A program made the position numbers and the translations under genes. Positions 38,018 through 46,206 of a stretch of 64,000 bases of DNA are shown here, piece after piece. Within the stretch, counting starts at the first letter, position 1. Each line of letters starts with the position of its first letter. Source of the DNA: Nostocales cyanobacterium HT-58-2 (GTDB taxonomy: Bacteria > Cyanobacteriota > Cyanobacteriia > Cyanobacteriales > Nostocaceae); assembly GCA_002163975.1 (NCBI GenBank), contig CP019636.1:6327501-6391500 (forward strand), given 5' to 3'. A model generated the notes under the pieces. It was not told the origin of the DNA and ran no database searches. It saw nothing but the letters and a program-made list of their open reading frames with translations.

Positions 38018-39070
38018 TTATATTTCTTGTATTCGCTGTAAAGTTTTTGAACACTTCAGTTGTTCCAGTGTAGCGTTACCAGTGCAGAATAGCACAGTCG
38101 TGATTTCGGCAATTAGCACTTCAGCTAAGTCATAAACAGCAGCTTCAGAAACAGCAGCAGCTTTGAGAAAAGGCATTGCTAAACCAGCAATATCTGCTCC
38201 CAGCGCTAGCACTTTTGCGATGTCCAATCCATGACGCAATCCCCCCGAGGCAATCAAAGGCACGTCAGAAGTCACTGCACGAATGTTGGTGATACACTCC
38301 GCTGTTGGCAAACCCCAGTCTGCGAATGTCCTTCCTAAACGACGTTGCAGAGCATTTTCTGCCCGTTCGCTTTCCACCTTTGCCCAAGACGTGCCACCTG
38401 CACCAGCGACGTCAATTGCCTTGACTCCAGCAGCAATGAGTTTCTCTGCCATGGCTGCGGAGATGCCATTGCCTACCTCTTTGGCAATGACAGGTATCGG
38501 TAACTTTTTGCACAATAAAGCAATTTTGTCAAGTAAACCCTTAAAATTTTTATCACCTCTAGGTTGAATACACTCTTGTAGCGGGTTGAGGTGCAAAATT
38601 AAAGCATCAGCTTCTAAGATATCAATTATTTGTAGACACTGATCCAAACCATAATTGTAGTTCAGTTGGACTGCACCTAAATTCGCAAACAAAAGAATAT
38701 CGGGGGCTTGTTTACGAACGGCAAAGGTATCAGCAACTTGGGGTTTTTCTACTACCACACGTTGCGAACCAACACCCATCGCTATTTTATAATGCTGAGC
38801 AACTTCCGCTAGACGATGGTTAATCATGCTCGCCTGTTCGGTACCTCCAGTCATAGAAGAAATCAGCAGTGGTGCGCCAAGATGTTTGCCTAAGAATGTA
38901 GTACTGGTGTCAATTTCATCAAAGCTGAGTTCGGGTAAGCAACAATGAGTAAAACGGTAGCGTTCCAATCCATTTGTAGTTTGGTGGCATTGTACATCTT
39001 CTTCTAAACAGATGCGGATATGATCTGCTTTGCGCGACTGAGTTGCTTGTGAAAGACTTGTAGAATTCAT
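38018..39070 (-). CDS. fni: Type 2 isopentenyl-diphosphate delta-isomerase
   Basis: 350-residue FMN- and NAD(P)H-dependent isomerase converting IPP to DMAPP in isoprenoid synthesis. TIM-barrel motifs include RKADHIRICLEEDV, SMTGGTEQASMINH, MGVGSQRVV, HLNPLQECIQPRGD and VAGAGGTSWAKVE, followed by SGGLRHGLDIAKVLALGAD. Length and motifs are typical of the cyanobacterial enzyme. ATG start at 39070. The MgtC-like gene lies 90 bases upstream on the same strand. Confidence 0.96.
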   Translation of the reverse strand: MNSTSLSQATQSRKADHIRICLEEDVQCHQTTNGLERYRFTHCCLPELSFDEIDTSTTFLGKHLGAPLLISSMTGGTEQASMINHRLAEVAQHYKIAMGVGSQRVVVEKPQVADTFAVRKQAPDILLFANLGAVQLNYNYGLDQCLQIIDILEADALILHLNPLQECIQPRGDKNFKGLLDKIALLCKKLPIPVIAKEVGNGISAAMAEKLIAAGVKAIDVAGAGGTSWAKVESERAENALQRRLGRTFADWGLPTAECITNIRAVTSDVPLIASGGLRHGLDIAKVLALGADIAGLAMPFLKAAAVSEAAVYDLAEVLIAEITTVLFCTGNATLEQLKCSKTLQRIQEI

Positions 39071-39160
39071 GAGATGGTATAACAGAAAACTGTTGCGATT
39101 ACCATTTTCTCAGTCTCAGGCATTCTCTGCATCGCTTAGCAGTCATTTATTATCGTTCGG

Positions 39161-39670
39161 TTAATTGTTCTCATCCAAGCTTTTCAAGTTAGACTTCTTA
39201 AGTCGCTTTAGTCCACTTAGAACCACCAGCGCCAAAAGGGTTCCAATCACACTCATTCGCCATAACCCACAACCTGCTGCAGCTCCTAATCCACCCGCGA
39301 GCCAAATAGAAGCAGCGCTCGTCAGTCCCTTGACTTCTTCCCTACCTAGTTCTGGACGAGATTGTCGCAGAATAATTCCGGCTCCCAAGAATCCAACACC
39401 TGTAGCCACTCCTTGCGCAATTCGCGCCATTGCGTTGAGAGCAGTAGAACGAGCCATGACATTGTCAGCAAAACTACCATCTGGTAGTACCTGTAAGGGA
39501 ATCATTACGAATAAAGCAGAACCCAAACTCACTACTGTAAAAGTTCTCATCCCAGCAGGTCTACCAGTGCGCTCACGATTTACACCAATGACAACACCAA
39601 CAACTAGAGCTATAGTTAGCCGGAAAACTATACTCTGCCAATCCTCTGGACTAAAAAACATCTCACTCAT
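39161..39670 (-). CDS. MgtC/SapB family membrane protein
   Basis: About 169 residues with four or five hydrophobic helices. MgtC signatures: ALVVGVVIGVNRERTGRPAGMRT, then VVSLGSALFVMIP, and RIAQGVATGVGFLGAGIILR with LTSAASIWLAGGLGAAAGCG. I select the ATG at 39670 (MSEMFFSPEDW) because the conserved part begins shortly after; the frame extends 26 codons upstream. MgtC proteins are linked to magnesium limitation and, in pathogens, to ATP-synthase inhibition; here the role is unknown. Confidence 0.88.
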   Translation of the reverse strand: MSEMFFSPEDWQSIVFRLTIALVVGVVIGVNRERTGRPAGMRTFTVVSLGSALFVMIPLQVLPDGSFADNVMARSTALNAMARIAQGVATGVGFLGAGIILRQSRPELGREEVKGLTSAASIWLAGGLGAAAGCGLWRMSVIGTLLALVVLSGLKRLKKSNLKSLDENN

Positions 39671-40278
39671 TGCACACCCACTAGGAAAGCTAGAACAGAT
39701 ATTCCAAGTATCGACAAGCGTCTCGAGTGGAAACAAGCTAAAAGTCATTAGATTGAGTTTAACGCTGTCACCTTGTAATATCAGAAGCTAGATTAAATAC
39801 GGTTATTCACTCGATTTATCGTATTTAAATATTAAGTTTAGGTTAAGAATCAGATTTTTGGTGGAATAATTGGAAAAACTAATGAATCTAAGTAAATACA
39901 AGAGTTATTTAACGCAATAGGGTTTAGTGAACGTAGCTGTTACCCTTAAGAGTACGGAGTTAACGGCACCCAAATAAGCCTGTGAACTCGAGTGCGTTCC
40001 GAAAGCGTTCGTATATGTAGTCATAAACTTCAGCCTCAGAGCTTATCTAAACCCTATTGATATTTAACTTACAGCTTAATCAAGCTAGGAGTAGAACAGA
40101 AAATACTTGTTGGAAATATTTGTTACTGTAAGTTTTTAATAATCTTACCAAAAAAGTTGGTATTTTATGTCTTTCGGAAGATGTAACGTCATCAGCACTG
40201 AAGTACAATGTCGCCAAAGTTACATTAATGAAATTGAGATTAAATACTATAGATAAATGAGCAATAGGAGGTAAACTC
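39671..40278. other. Gene-free region with a 145-base element bounded by inverted repeats
   Basis: No gene. A 13-bp inverted repeat, CAATAGGGTTTAG (39915-39927) and its exact complement (40047-40059), bounds 145 bases, suggesting a small non-autonomous element or a structured RNA. The end of the stretch holds the strong ribosome site of the next gene (AGGAGGT before 40279). Confidence 0.55.
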
Positions 40279-40545
40279 GTGGAACACTCAAATCAAAGAG
40301 ACAAAGAAAAACTTCTTTACCCTCACGCCCGCTATTATGGTTCAGTCAAGCCAGAAAATTTAGTCTTTAACGCCAATCTCCAAGAATTTTCTCACAAGGT
40401 TAGCTACATTTCTAATTTAGAAACATCAGGAAAACTGGCACCACAAGAAGCTTATGAACAGATCAAGGTGCTTTGGAAACAACTCAAACGCAGCAAAAAA
40501 GAATTAGGAATTGGCAATGGATTATCAGACACCTCACTCTTTTAA
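40279..40545 (+). CDS. Small soluble cyanobacterial protein, unknown
   Basis: 88 residues, no membrane helix. Begins with GTG, but an excellent Shine-Dalgarno (AGGAGGTAAACTC) precedes it, so the start is well supported. Sequence: EKLLYPHARYYGSVKPENLVFNANLQEF, then a helical stretch with Lys-rich LWKQLKRSKKELG. I recall unnamed cyanobacterial proteins of this size and pattern, but no function. It converges with the regulator gene on the right. Confidence 0.7.
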   Translation: MEHSNQRDKEKLLYPHARYYGSVKPENLVFNANLQEFSHKVSYISNLETSGKLAPQEAYEQIKVLWKQLKRSKKELGIGNGLSDTSLF

Positions 40546-40595
40546 TGACCTGTGGTCATTATTACACCCAGGTGTTTCGTCATTGCCCGCCTTAT

Positions 40596-40635
40596 CATCT
40601 CACCGCTCAGTGGACTACCACTATAGCGGGAGATG
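40596..40635. other. Strong hairpin between convergent genes
   Basis: CATCTC..CGCT pairs with AGCG..AGATG, and inside it AGTGG pairs with CCACT around a 4-base loop, giving a long imperfect hairpin. No T tract on either strand, so it may be an RNA-stability element or a repeat rather than a classical terminator. Confidence 0.45.
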
Positions 40636-40660
40636 AGGGCGCAAATGAGTTCAACTCGTC

Positions 40661-41311
40661 TCACAACATTATTAAACCCAGCCTCACTCCAACTGTCACA
40701 GCTTCTGTGCGCGTCGAGACACCCAGCTTTTGAAAAATCGATGACACATGAAACTTAACAGTATGGTCTGAGATATTTAAACGTTTAGCGATCGCCTTAT
40801 TACTCAGTCCAGAACCAAGCATTTCCAAAACCTCTATTTCTCGTAGTGTCAATGCTTGCACAGGATTTGCCTTATCTTTGTCCGGCACACTCGACCCTTT
40901 TAAAGGAAGCAGAGACTCGATAGTATCAGAATGCAACACTACCAGCCCCCCAACGGCGATCGCCTCAACAGCAGCGACAATTTCTAATTCTGTACTGGTA
41001 CTTGGCAATATGCCCCGTACACCAGCACGCAGCGCTGCTTCAAAGTCTAGACTATCGAGTCCATCCGCAAGAACAATAATAATATACGGGTCTTGCTGCT
41101 GTATCGCGAGCAATTTCTCCCACACTAATTCCTGAAAACTGCCACTCACATCAAGCAGCACAACATCGGGTTGTAATTGCTCAAATTCCCTCGTAAATGC
41201 ATCCAAATCTGATGCATCGCCTACGACTGTCAGTTTGGAACTAGTTGTCACAACTGCTGATAATCCAGCCCGCACCACTGGGGAAGCAGCAACTACAAAC
41301 ACCCGAATCAT
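40661..41311 (-). CDS. LuxR-type regulator with degenerate receiver domain
   Basis: 216 residues. The fold of a NarL-type receiver is kept (IRVFVVAASPVVRAGL, VVLLDVSGS, ALRAGVRGILPSTS), but the acidic pair is AA, the Thr/Ser at the end of strand 4 is Ala, and the switch Lys is missing; only the phospho-Asp position remains. The C-terminal LuxR HTH is intact (LTLREIEVLEML, SDHTVKFHVSSIFQKL). The start is ATG 41311, preceded by GGAGGT; it overlaps the stop of the upstream HtrA-like gene by 4 bases (ATGA), so translation is coupled. Phosphorylation control looks unlikely. Confidence 0.87.
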   Translation of the reverse strand: MIRVFVVAASPVVRAGLSAVVTTSSKLTVVGDASDLDAFTREFEQLQPDVVLLDVSGSFQELVWEKLLAIQQQDPYIIIVLADGLDSLDFEAALRAGVRGILPSTSTELEIVAAVEAIAVGGLVVLHSDTIESLLPLKGSSVPDKDKANPVQALTLREIEVLEMLGSGLSNKAIAKRLNISDHTVKFHVSSIFQKLGVSTRTEAVTVGVRLGLIML

Positions 41312-42132
41312 ATCACCTCCGCCACCTGGCAAACCAGTTTCCGTCCGCCACGTAAGATTTGTAGCGGTAGTGGTTCACTGCTGTTGGTGCGCTCAAGATA
41401 GTTGCTCAAATCATGAGGGCTGGTAAACAGTTGTCCTGAGACTCCAAGGAGAACATCACCAATAAGCACACCAGCAGCTTCAGCAGCACTTCCAGAATTG
41501 ACCGACAACACCAATAAGCCCAAAGTGCGTTTGTTGGTTGCATTGACCAGCACAGGTTGCACAGTCACACCTAGCTTTTGGCGATTTCCACGCAAGAACC
41601 GTTCTACAGCAAGGCTTGGTATTGCCACAGCCAAACCGTTTACAATCATGGTGTTAATCCCAATGACTCGTCCAAGACAGTCAGCAAGTGGACCACCAGA
41701 ATTTCCAGGAAACAGCCGAATATCAGCCATAACCGCACGTTGATGATTGGCGTGGATAATTCCAGTAGTGACAGCACCACTATCACCAAAGGGATTACCA
41801 ACAGCCAAAACGAATTCACCCACACGCAATGCATCCGAATCACCCATGGTTGCAGTGGGTAAGTCAGTCGCGTCAATTTTGAGAGCAGCCAAATCCTTTG
41901 TAGGATCTATATTAGTACGTCTAGCTTCAAATACCCTTCCATCCCACAGTTCCACAGTTGCTCTATTGTGGGTAGCAACATGGGCATTGGTGATAATGAA
42001 ACCATCCGATTGCCAAATAACACCAGAACCGCCTCCAAAAGAGCTATTACGCACTTTTACAGTCATTTTGCGTAGATTTTCAGCTACTAATGCCAATTCA
42101 TCAGTCAAGCCTGCCATTGTTGTCATATTCAT
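41308..42132 (-). CDS. HtrA/Deg-like trypsin-PDZ serine protease, cytosolic form
   Basis: 274 residues: trypsin-like domain with an apparent complete triad (His51 in IITNAHV, Asp80 in PTKDLAALK, Ser145 in PGNSGGPL), then one C-terminal PDZ domain (LLVLSVNSGSAAEAAGVLIGDVLLGV). No signal peptide or membrane anchor, unlike HhoA/HhoB/HtrA of cyanobacteria, so it may act in the cytosol. Located between a related dead protease and the LuxR regulator on the same strand. The start could also be an ATG at residue 3 or 6. Confidence 0.87.
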   Translation of the reverse strand: MNMTTMAGLTDELALVAENLRKMTVKVRNSSFGGGSGVIWQSDGFIITNAHVATHNRATVELWDGRVFEARRTNIDPTKDLAALKIDATDLPTATMGDSDALRVGEFVLAVGNPFGDSGAVTTGIIHANHQRAVMADIRLFPGNSGGPLADCLGRVIGINTMIVNGLAVAIPSLAVERFLRGNRQKLGVTVQPVLVNATNKRTLGLLVLSVNSGSAAEAAGVLIGDVLLGVSGQLFTSPHDLSNYLERTNSSEPLPLQILRGGRKLVCQVAEVI

Positions 42133-42174
42133 ATTCTGCTTTTGAATTTAGAATGAGCGAATTTTGAATGAGTA

Positions 42175-43110
42175 TTACTCTTCCCTCATCGGTCTTTCGC
42201 CGACTGCTATTTCTAACTCAACTAACGCGCCAGCCCTGATCACCTGAACTTTGACAGTTTTCCCAACGCGATCGCCACTATTCAAAAGCGCCAATACATC
42301 ACCTGTATCATCCAAGGAAGTGCCATCAAAACTCACCAACACATCCCCAATCAGCACACCAGCATTGTCAGCAGGTCCATTTGGCTCTACATTCACGACA
42401 ATCACCCCACCAACAGAAGTTAAATTGAGTGCTGTTTTCAAGCTCTTGGGTAAACGTACGGGTTGCATCCCTAAACCCAGGTAGCCACGTGCAATCCGTC
42501 CTTTTGCCAAAAGTTGGTCAACCACCCGATTGACTGTAGAAGCTGGTATGGTCAAAGCAGTACCGCGTCGCCCTGATGTATTCATACCTACCACATCACC
42601 AGCCGCATTTATCAGTGGTCCACCTGCAAAGCCAGGGTAAAGCGTGATATCTGGACGAATGAACTGGTCGATATCTCCACCGCTCATACTTCGCCAAGAA
42701 CCACTGACAACACTCACTGCACCCATCGCTGCTCGAATGTCACCTTCGCTACTTCTTGCTAACCCCAGTACAAGATGACCAACTTTTAGTGTTTTGGCAT
42801 CCCCGATTTTCGCCACAGGGATTTGTGCATTTTCTACTTTGAAGACAGCAACATCGGTGCTAGCGTCATGCCCTATGAGTATGACTGGTACATTAGTACC
42901 ATTTGATAAAGTGACTGTAATTTCGTCATACCGCTGGAGTGATTCATCAGAAGTAACAATGATACCATCGCGCCAATGAATACCACTAGGGGAAATACGT
43001 GTACCAGCGTTTACTGCAACAACAGCATCTCCAACTTGCTCTACAGTGTCAGCTAAATTGTTGGACAAAGCTACTAAAGCGTTAGACATATCAAATGTAG
43101 ATGAAGACAT
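42175..43110 (-). CDS. Catalytically dead HtrA-like trypsin-PDZ protein
   Basis: 311 residues with the same trypsin-plus-PDZ layout as its neighbour. The catalytic residues are gone: the His position is Glu56 (IVTSDES instead of ITNAHV), the Ser position is Ala162 (YPGFAGGPL instead of PGNSGGPL), and only the Asp (STDVAVF, Asp86) stays. The PDZ domain (VIVVNVEPNGPADNAGVLIGDVLVSF) is intact. No export signal. First of the three co-oriented genes, 43 bases before the intact protease. It probably binds peptides or regulates its sister. Confidence 0.87.
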   Translation of the reverse strand: MSSSTFDMSNALVALSNNLADTVEQVGDAVVAVNAGTRISPSGIHWRDGIIVTSDESLQRYDEITVTLSNGTNVPVILIGHDASTDVAVFKVENAQIPVAKIGDAKTLKVGHLVLGLARSSEGDIRAAMGAVSVVSGSWRSMSGGDIDQFIRPDITLYPGFAGGPLINAAGDVVGMNTSGRRGTALTIPASTVNRVVDQLLAKGRIARGYLGLGMQPVRLPKSLKTALNLTSVGGVIVVNVEPNGPADNAGVLIGDVLVSFDGTSLDDTGDVLALLNSGDRVGKTVKVQVIRAGALVELEIAVGERPMREE

Positions 43111-43429
43111 TTTATTTCTCCGCTTCTTGATAGATAAAACAGGAGTCTGTTTTCTTTATGTTGCGATCGTGCCCTTTTGCTTATATAAAAGGCATCAGAA
43201 GAATGGGGAGAATTCACCCTAGAAAAATGGCTAGGAATGGCTAGGTAGGAGTTTGGGCAGTGAAAAGCGGAGGAATAAGAGATTTCCTCTAACGCCTAGA
43301 TCTAGATACAGCTGATTGCTTGGAGAGATAGAGTCTGGTGAGACGTATGTCTTAGGGGTCTACAAAGTGCTTGAGAAATTTTCTAGCCTAAATCGTAGAG
43401 TTCAATTAACTACAGGGGAAAAGATTTTT
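43111..43429. promoter_or_regulatory. Divergent control region, protease trio / HdeD-like gene
   Basis: Holds a palindrome AAAACAG-GAGT-CTGTTTT (43138-43155) about 28 bases upstream of the pseudo-protease start, which could be an operator, perhaps for the LuxR regulator of the trio; this is only inference. The ribosome site AGGGGAAAAG for the HdeD-like gene lies at the right end. Confidence 0.45.
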
Positions 43430-44008
43430 ATGACAACCAACGTTTCTGATAATATTAACAAGGGTGATATCAACAAAGGTATTAATAACTCACTCTTGAT
43501 TGGCATTGTCTTAACTATTTTGGGGATTCTTGCAGTTGCTGTGCCCAGTTTCACAACAATCGCCGCTGAGACTTGGATTGCTTTAATGCTTATTTTTGCT
43601 GGAGGAGCCAAACTGGGCTATGCGTTTCAAACCCGTGATAGGGGAGGCTTTGTTTGGAAAATCCTGCTCGGTATCCTCTACTTCGCAACGGGTGTCATGC
43701 TGCTTATTTATCCCTTCACAGGAGTTCTCACGCTAACTCTGTTGTTAGGTAGCTTTCTGTTGACGGAAGGTGTATTTGAGCTGATTCTGGCATTCCGACT
43801 GCGTCCACAACAGAATTGGATTTGGGTGTTGGCTGATGGCATTATTACCCTGCTGTTGGGCGCAATGATCTGGTTCCAATGGCCCTTCAATGCACCTTGG
43901 GTGATTGGGTTATTGGTAGGTATCAGCATTCTCTTTAGCGGTATTTCACGCATCATGCTCTCATTGAATGCTCGTTCTACCCTAAATCATTCAGAAGCTG
44001 CAGCATAA
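43430..44008 (+). CDS. HdeD/DUF308 family membrane protein
   Basis: About 192 residues, six hydrophobic helices (LLIGIVLTILGILAVAVPSF, WIALMLIFAGGAKLGYAF, ILLGILYFATGVMLLIYPF and so on) with the helix-boundary Pro/Gly pattern of HdeD-type proteins, implicated in acid or stress response in enterobacteria. The ATG at 43430 has AGGGGA upstream; the frame is open 38 codons more but the extra part lacks a family match. A polar N-terminal tail (NINKGDINKGINN) precedes the first helix. Divergent from the protease trio. Confidence 0.87.
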   Translation: MTTNVSDNINKGDINKGINNSLLIGIVLTILGILAVAVPSFTTIAAETWIALMLIFAGGAKLGYAFQTRDRGGFVWKILLGILYFATGVMLLIYPFTGVLTLTLLLGSFLLTEGVFELILAFRLRPQQNWIWVLADGIITLLLGAMIWFQWPFNAPWVIGLLVGISILFSGISRIMLSLNARSTLNHSEAAA

Positions 44009-44203
44009 AGCGAGTATCTAGAAATACCAACTTTACTCATGATATAGAAACCTACCTTCACATGATTCTAGGATTCATATGTCCGAGGAAGAATAAGATA
44101 CTGGGATACTGGCTGTTAATTGCTAGTATCCTTTACCTTAAATTTGAGGAAAATAGAACCACGTTGTCCATTTGTTCCTGATTTGATTCATGAACAGTCA
44201 AAC

Positions 44204-44226
44204 AAACCGGGAAGGTTACCCGGTTT
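44204..44226 (+). terminator. Candidate terminator after hdeD-like gene
   Basis: Perfect 8-bp stem AAACCGGG / CCCGGTTT with a 7-base loop. The T run that follows is short (TG), and the gene ends about 195 bases earlier, so termination is possible but weak. Confidence 0.4.
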
Positions 44227-44302
44227 TGTCGCTTGAAAAATGAAGCGGACAGCATGGGTTACGCTTGGCTAATCCAGCCTACATTTATTTATATCTAGCT
44301 AC

Positions 44303-44485
44303 TTAACTTAAGGAATTAGAGTCGGTATCACTGGGATCAATAATTGCTTGAAATATATTTCCCAGTAAAAATAAAAAAGCTGCGAATAACAACAGCAGCA
44401 TAAGACTTGCGAGGGTAGCAAAGGGAGAAATGATAAACAACAGCAAAAATGCAAACATTAGAGTTGTTATCAATGTCTTATTCAT
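44303..44485 (-). CDS. Very small membrane protein, unknown
   Basis: 60 residues, two tightly spaced hydrophobic helices (LITTLMFAFLLLFIISPF, LMLLLLFAAFLFLLGNIF) and a polar Asp/Ser tail. Composition is strongly membrane-like and AAAAAAG precedes the ATG, but no family is recognised. It is a small ORF next to an IS element and could be spurious. No other gene is seen in 44009-44302 or 44486-44603. Confidence 0.45.
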   Translation of the reverse strand: MNKTLITTLMFAFLLLFIISPFATLASLMLLLLFAAFLFLLGNIFQAIIDPSDTDSNSLS

Positions 44486-44603
44486 CTTTTTTATTTTTGA
44501 TAATTAATTTCTTATTTAACTTAACTGATTGATTCTTATAATTTGCTCCTTCTTTAAGCAAGAATTAGTTCTCTTTCTCTAGTAGTAACTTGCTATCTAT
44601 TTA

Positions 44604-45611
44604 ACGTGAGTTCGACGGCTTGAAAATGGCACAAAAAAAGCTGAGACTGTCATAAAAGCAAAAATAAACAAGGTGTCTCAGCGATGTCCACTATTGTATC
44701 TCGGCTTGACGTAACCCAGATTTTCTGTGAGGTAGATGATTTCTGTTCATCATGGGAAAAGTTATGGCAGCAAGCACCGCAGCTACCATCAATGACTGGA
44801 GAACGCCGTAGTGCCTCAAGGATGCATATAAGTGAAGTTATGACTATTGCCATCGCCTTTCACGGCAGTGGCTACCGAACATTTAAGGAGTTTTACACCT
44901 TACAAGTGCTACCGGGTTGGCGTGGAGCTTTCCCAAACTTAGTGAGCTACACACGATTTGTGGAGTTAATGCCTTGGTGCTTAATGTTGTTATGTTGTTT
45001 TTTACATAGACGCAGAGGTGAAATTACAGGAATTAGCTTTATTGACTCAACGCCAATAGAAGTTTGTCATAAATGCCGTGCTCATGCACACAAGGTCTTT
45101 AAAGGATTAGTTAAATGGGGCAAAAATTCGGTGGGTTGGCACTTCGGCTTTAAACTCCATTTGATTATTAACGACCAGGGAGAATTGCTGGCATTCAAAC
45201 TAACTCCGGCAAATGTTGATGACCGAGAACCAGTTCCAGACATGACCAAGGACTTGATTGGTAAACTATTTGGAGATAGAGGTTATATCTCCCAAAAACT
45301 TTTTGAACAGCTATATGAACGGGGGTTACAGTTAGTCACGAAATCTAAAAAGAATATGAAAAACCGTTTGGTCAAATTAATTGACAAAATTCTTTTACGC
45401 AAACGTGCAGTAATTGAGTCCGTTAATGACCACCTCAAAAATTTGTGCCAAATAGAACACTCTCGGCATCGTAGTGTATTCAATTTCTTAGTCAATTTGA
45501 TGGCAGGTTTGGCTGCTTATACTTATCTACCGAAAAAACCCTCACTTGACATTTACCCAAAACACCTGCCTGCTCTGCCTCCTGCCGTTTTTTAGTTCGT
45601 CGAACTCACGT
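44604..45611 (+). mobile_element. IS982-family insertion sequence, apparently intact
   Basis: 1008 bases with perfect 14-bp terminal inverted repeats, ACGTGAGTTCGACG at 44604-44617 and its complement at 45598-45611. The flanking host DNA carries a 7-bp duplication, CTATTTA, at 44597-44603 and 45612-45618. Intact ends, intact target duplication and a full transposase indicate a recent insertion, at the left boundary of the defence island. Confidence 0.92.
44684..45595 (+). CDS. IS982 family transposase
   Basis: 303-residue DDE transposase. The N-terminal part has ISEVMTIAIAFHGSGYRTFKEFY, the first Asp lies in ISFIDSTPIEVCH, the second in FGDRGYISQ, and the Glu in RAVIESVNDHLKNLC; these are the IS982 DDE residues. 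The frame is uninterrupted, so it should be active. The start is ATG 44684, 80 bases inside the left terminal repeat. Confidence 0.93.
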   Translation: MSTIVSRLDVTQIFCEVDDFCSSWEKLWQQAPQLPSMTGERRSASRMHISEVMTIAIAFHGSGYRTFKEFYTLQVLPGWRGAFPNLVSYTRFVELMPWCLMLLCCFLHRRRGEITGISFIDSTPIEVCHKCRAHAHKVFKGLVKWGKNSVGWHFGFKLHLIINDQGELLAFKLTPANVDDREPVPDMTKDLIGKLFGDRGYISQKLFEQLYERGLQLVTKSKKNMKNRLVKLIDKILLRKRAVIESVNDHLKNLCQIEHSRHRSVFNFLVNLMAGLAAYTYLPKKPSLDIYPKHLPALPPAVF

Positions 45612-46206
45612 CTATTTAGTTATCAAATGTACAAAGAAAAACATCAGACTTTTTGGAAATCTTTGTAAAGGCAGAGCCAAGCAACTTAACCTGTAGGCGC
45701 TTTTGATGATGGGGTTGATGTAGGCGATCCGCAAAAGGCAGCAGCAATGAGTATTTACATCATCGCGCTATAAGGGATAGTTGTCATAAATGCGCAATCT
45801 ACTGAAATGAGAAAGCATTTAAGCTTTAGGAGAAAACAAACTACGGTTTGCTTGCTGAATCTACTGAAATGAGAAAGTAATTAGGCATTTTGAGAAAGAT
45901 TTATTTTGGGGGCTACGAAATCCCCGACGAATAGAAGAATACATTTAGCGAATGGATCGCAAGATAAAACTCATACCTTCCACAGCCCCAAAGCCAAGAG
46001 CGCAGAGAGCAGTGCTCCTGTTAACCCAGTTACGCCTGCAATATTCATGACCTTATAAAGGCGATAAAGCAATAGCCCCTAGTGTTTCGTTGTCCAAAAA
46101 ATAACTGAAGTATCATTGGGTATAGAAGTATAAATAAACACAAATTAAATTTCATTGTTCTAAAAAATTATGTAATAATAAATACTAAGAAGGAAAATGC
46201 TTTGGC
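45612..46206. repeat. Region upstream of HMA operon with 20-bp direct repeats
   Basis: Two identical 20-base copies (AATCTACTGAAATGAGAAAG) at 45796-45815 and 45858-45877, 62 bases apart, lie upstream of the HMA helicase. No gene is seen. The right end carries the AAGGAAA ribosome site of the helicase. The repeats may be binding sites or a duplication scar. Confidence 0.5.

Noticed and set aside
39165..39791. Long plus-strand frame opposite the MgtC-like gene
   Set aside because: It is an antisense shadow; the minus frame has clear MgtC motifs.
45796..45877. CRISPR array from the two 20-base repeats
   Set aside because: Only two copies with a 42-base spacing between them, no cas genes nearby, and no further unit.
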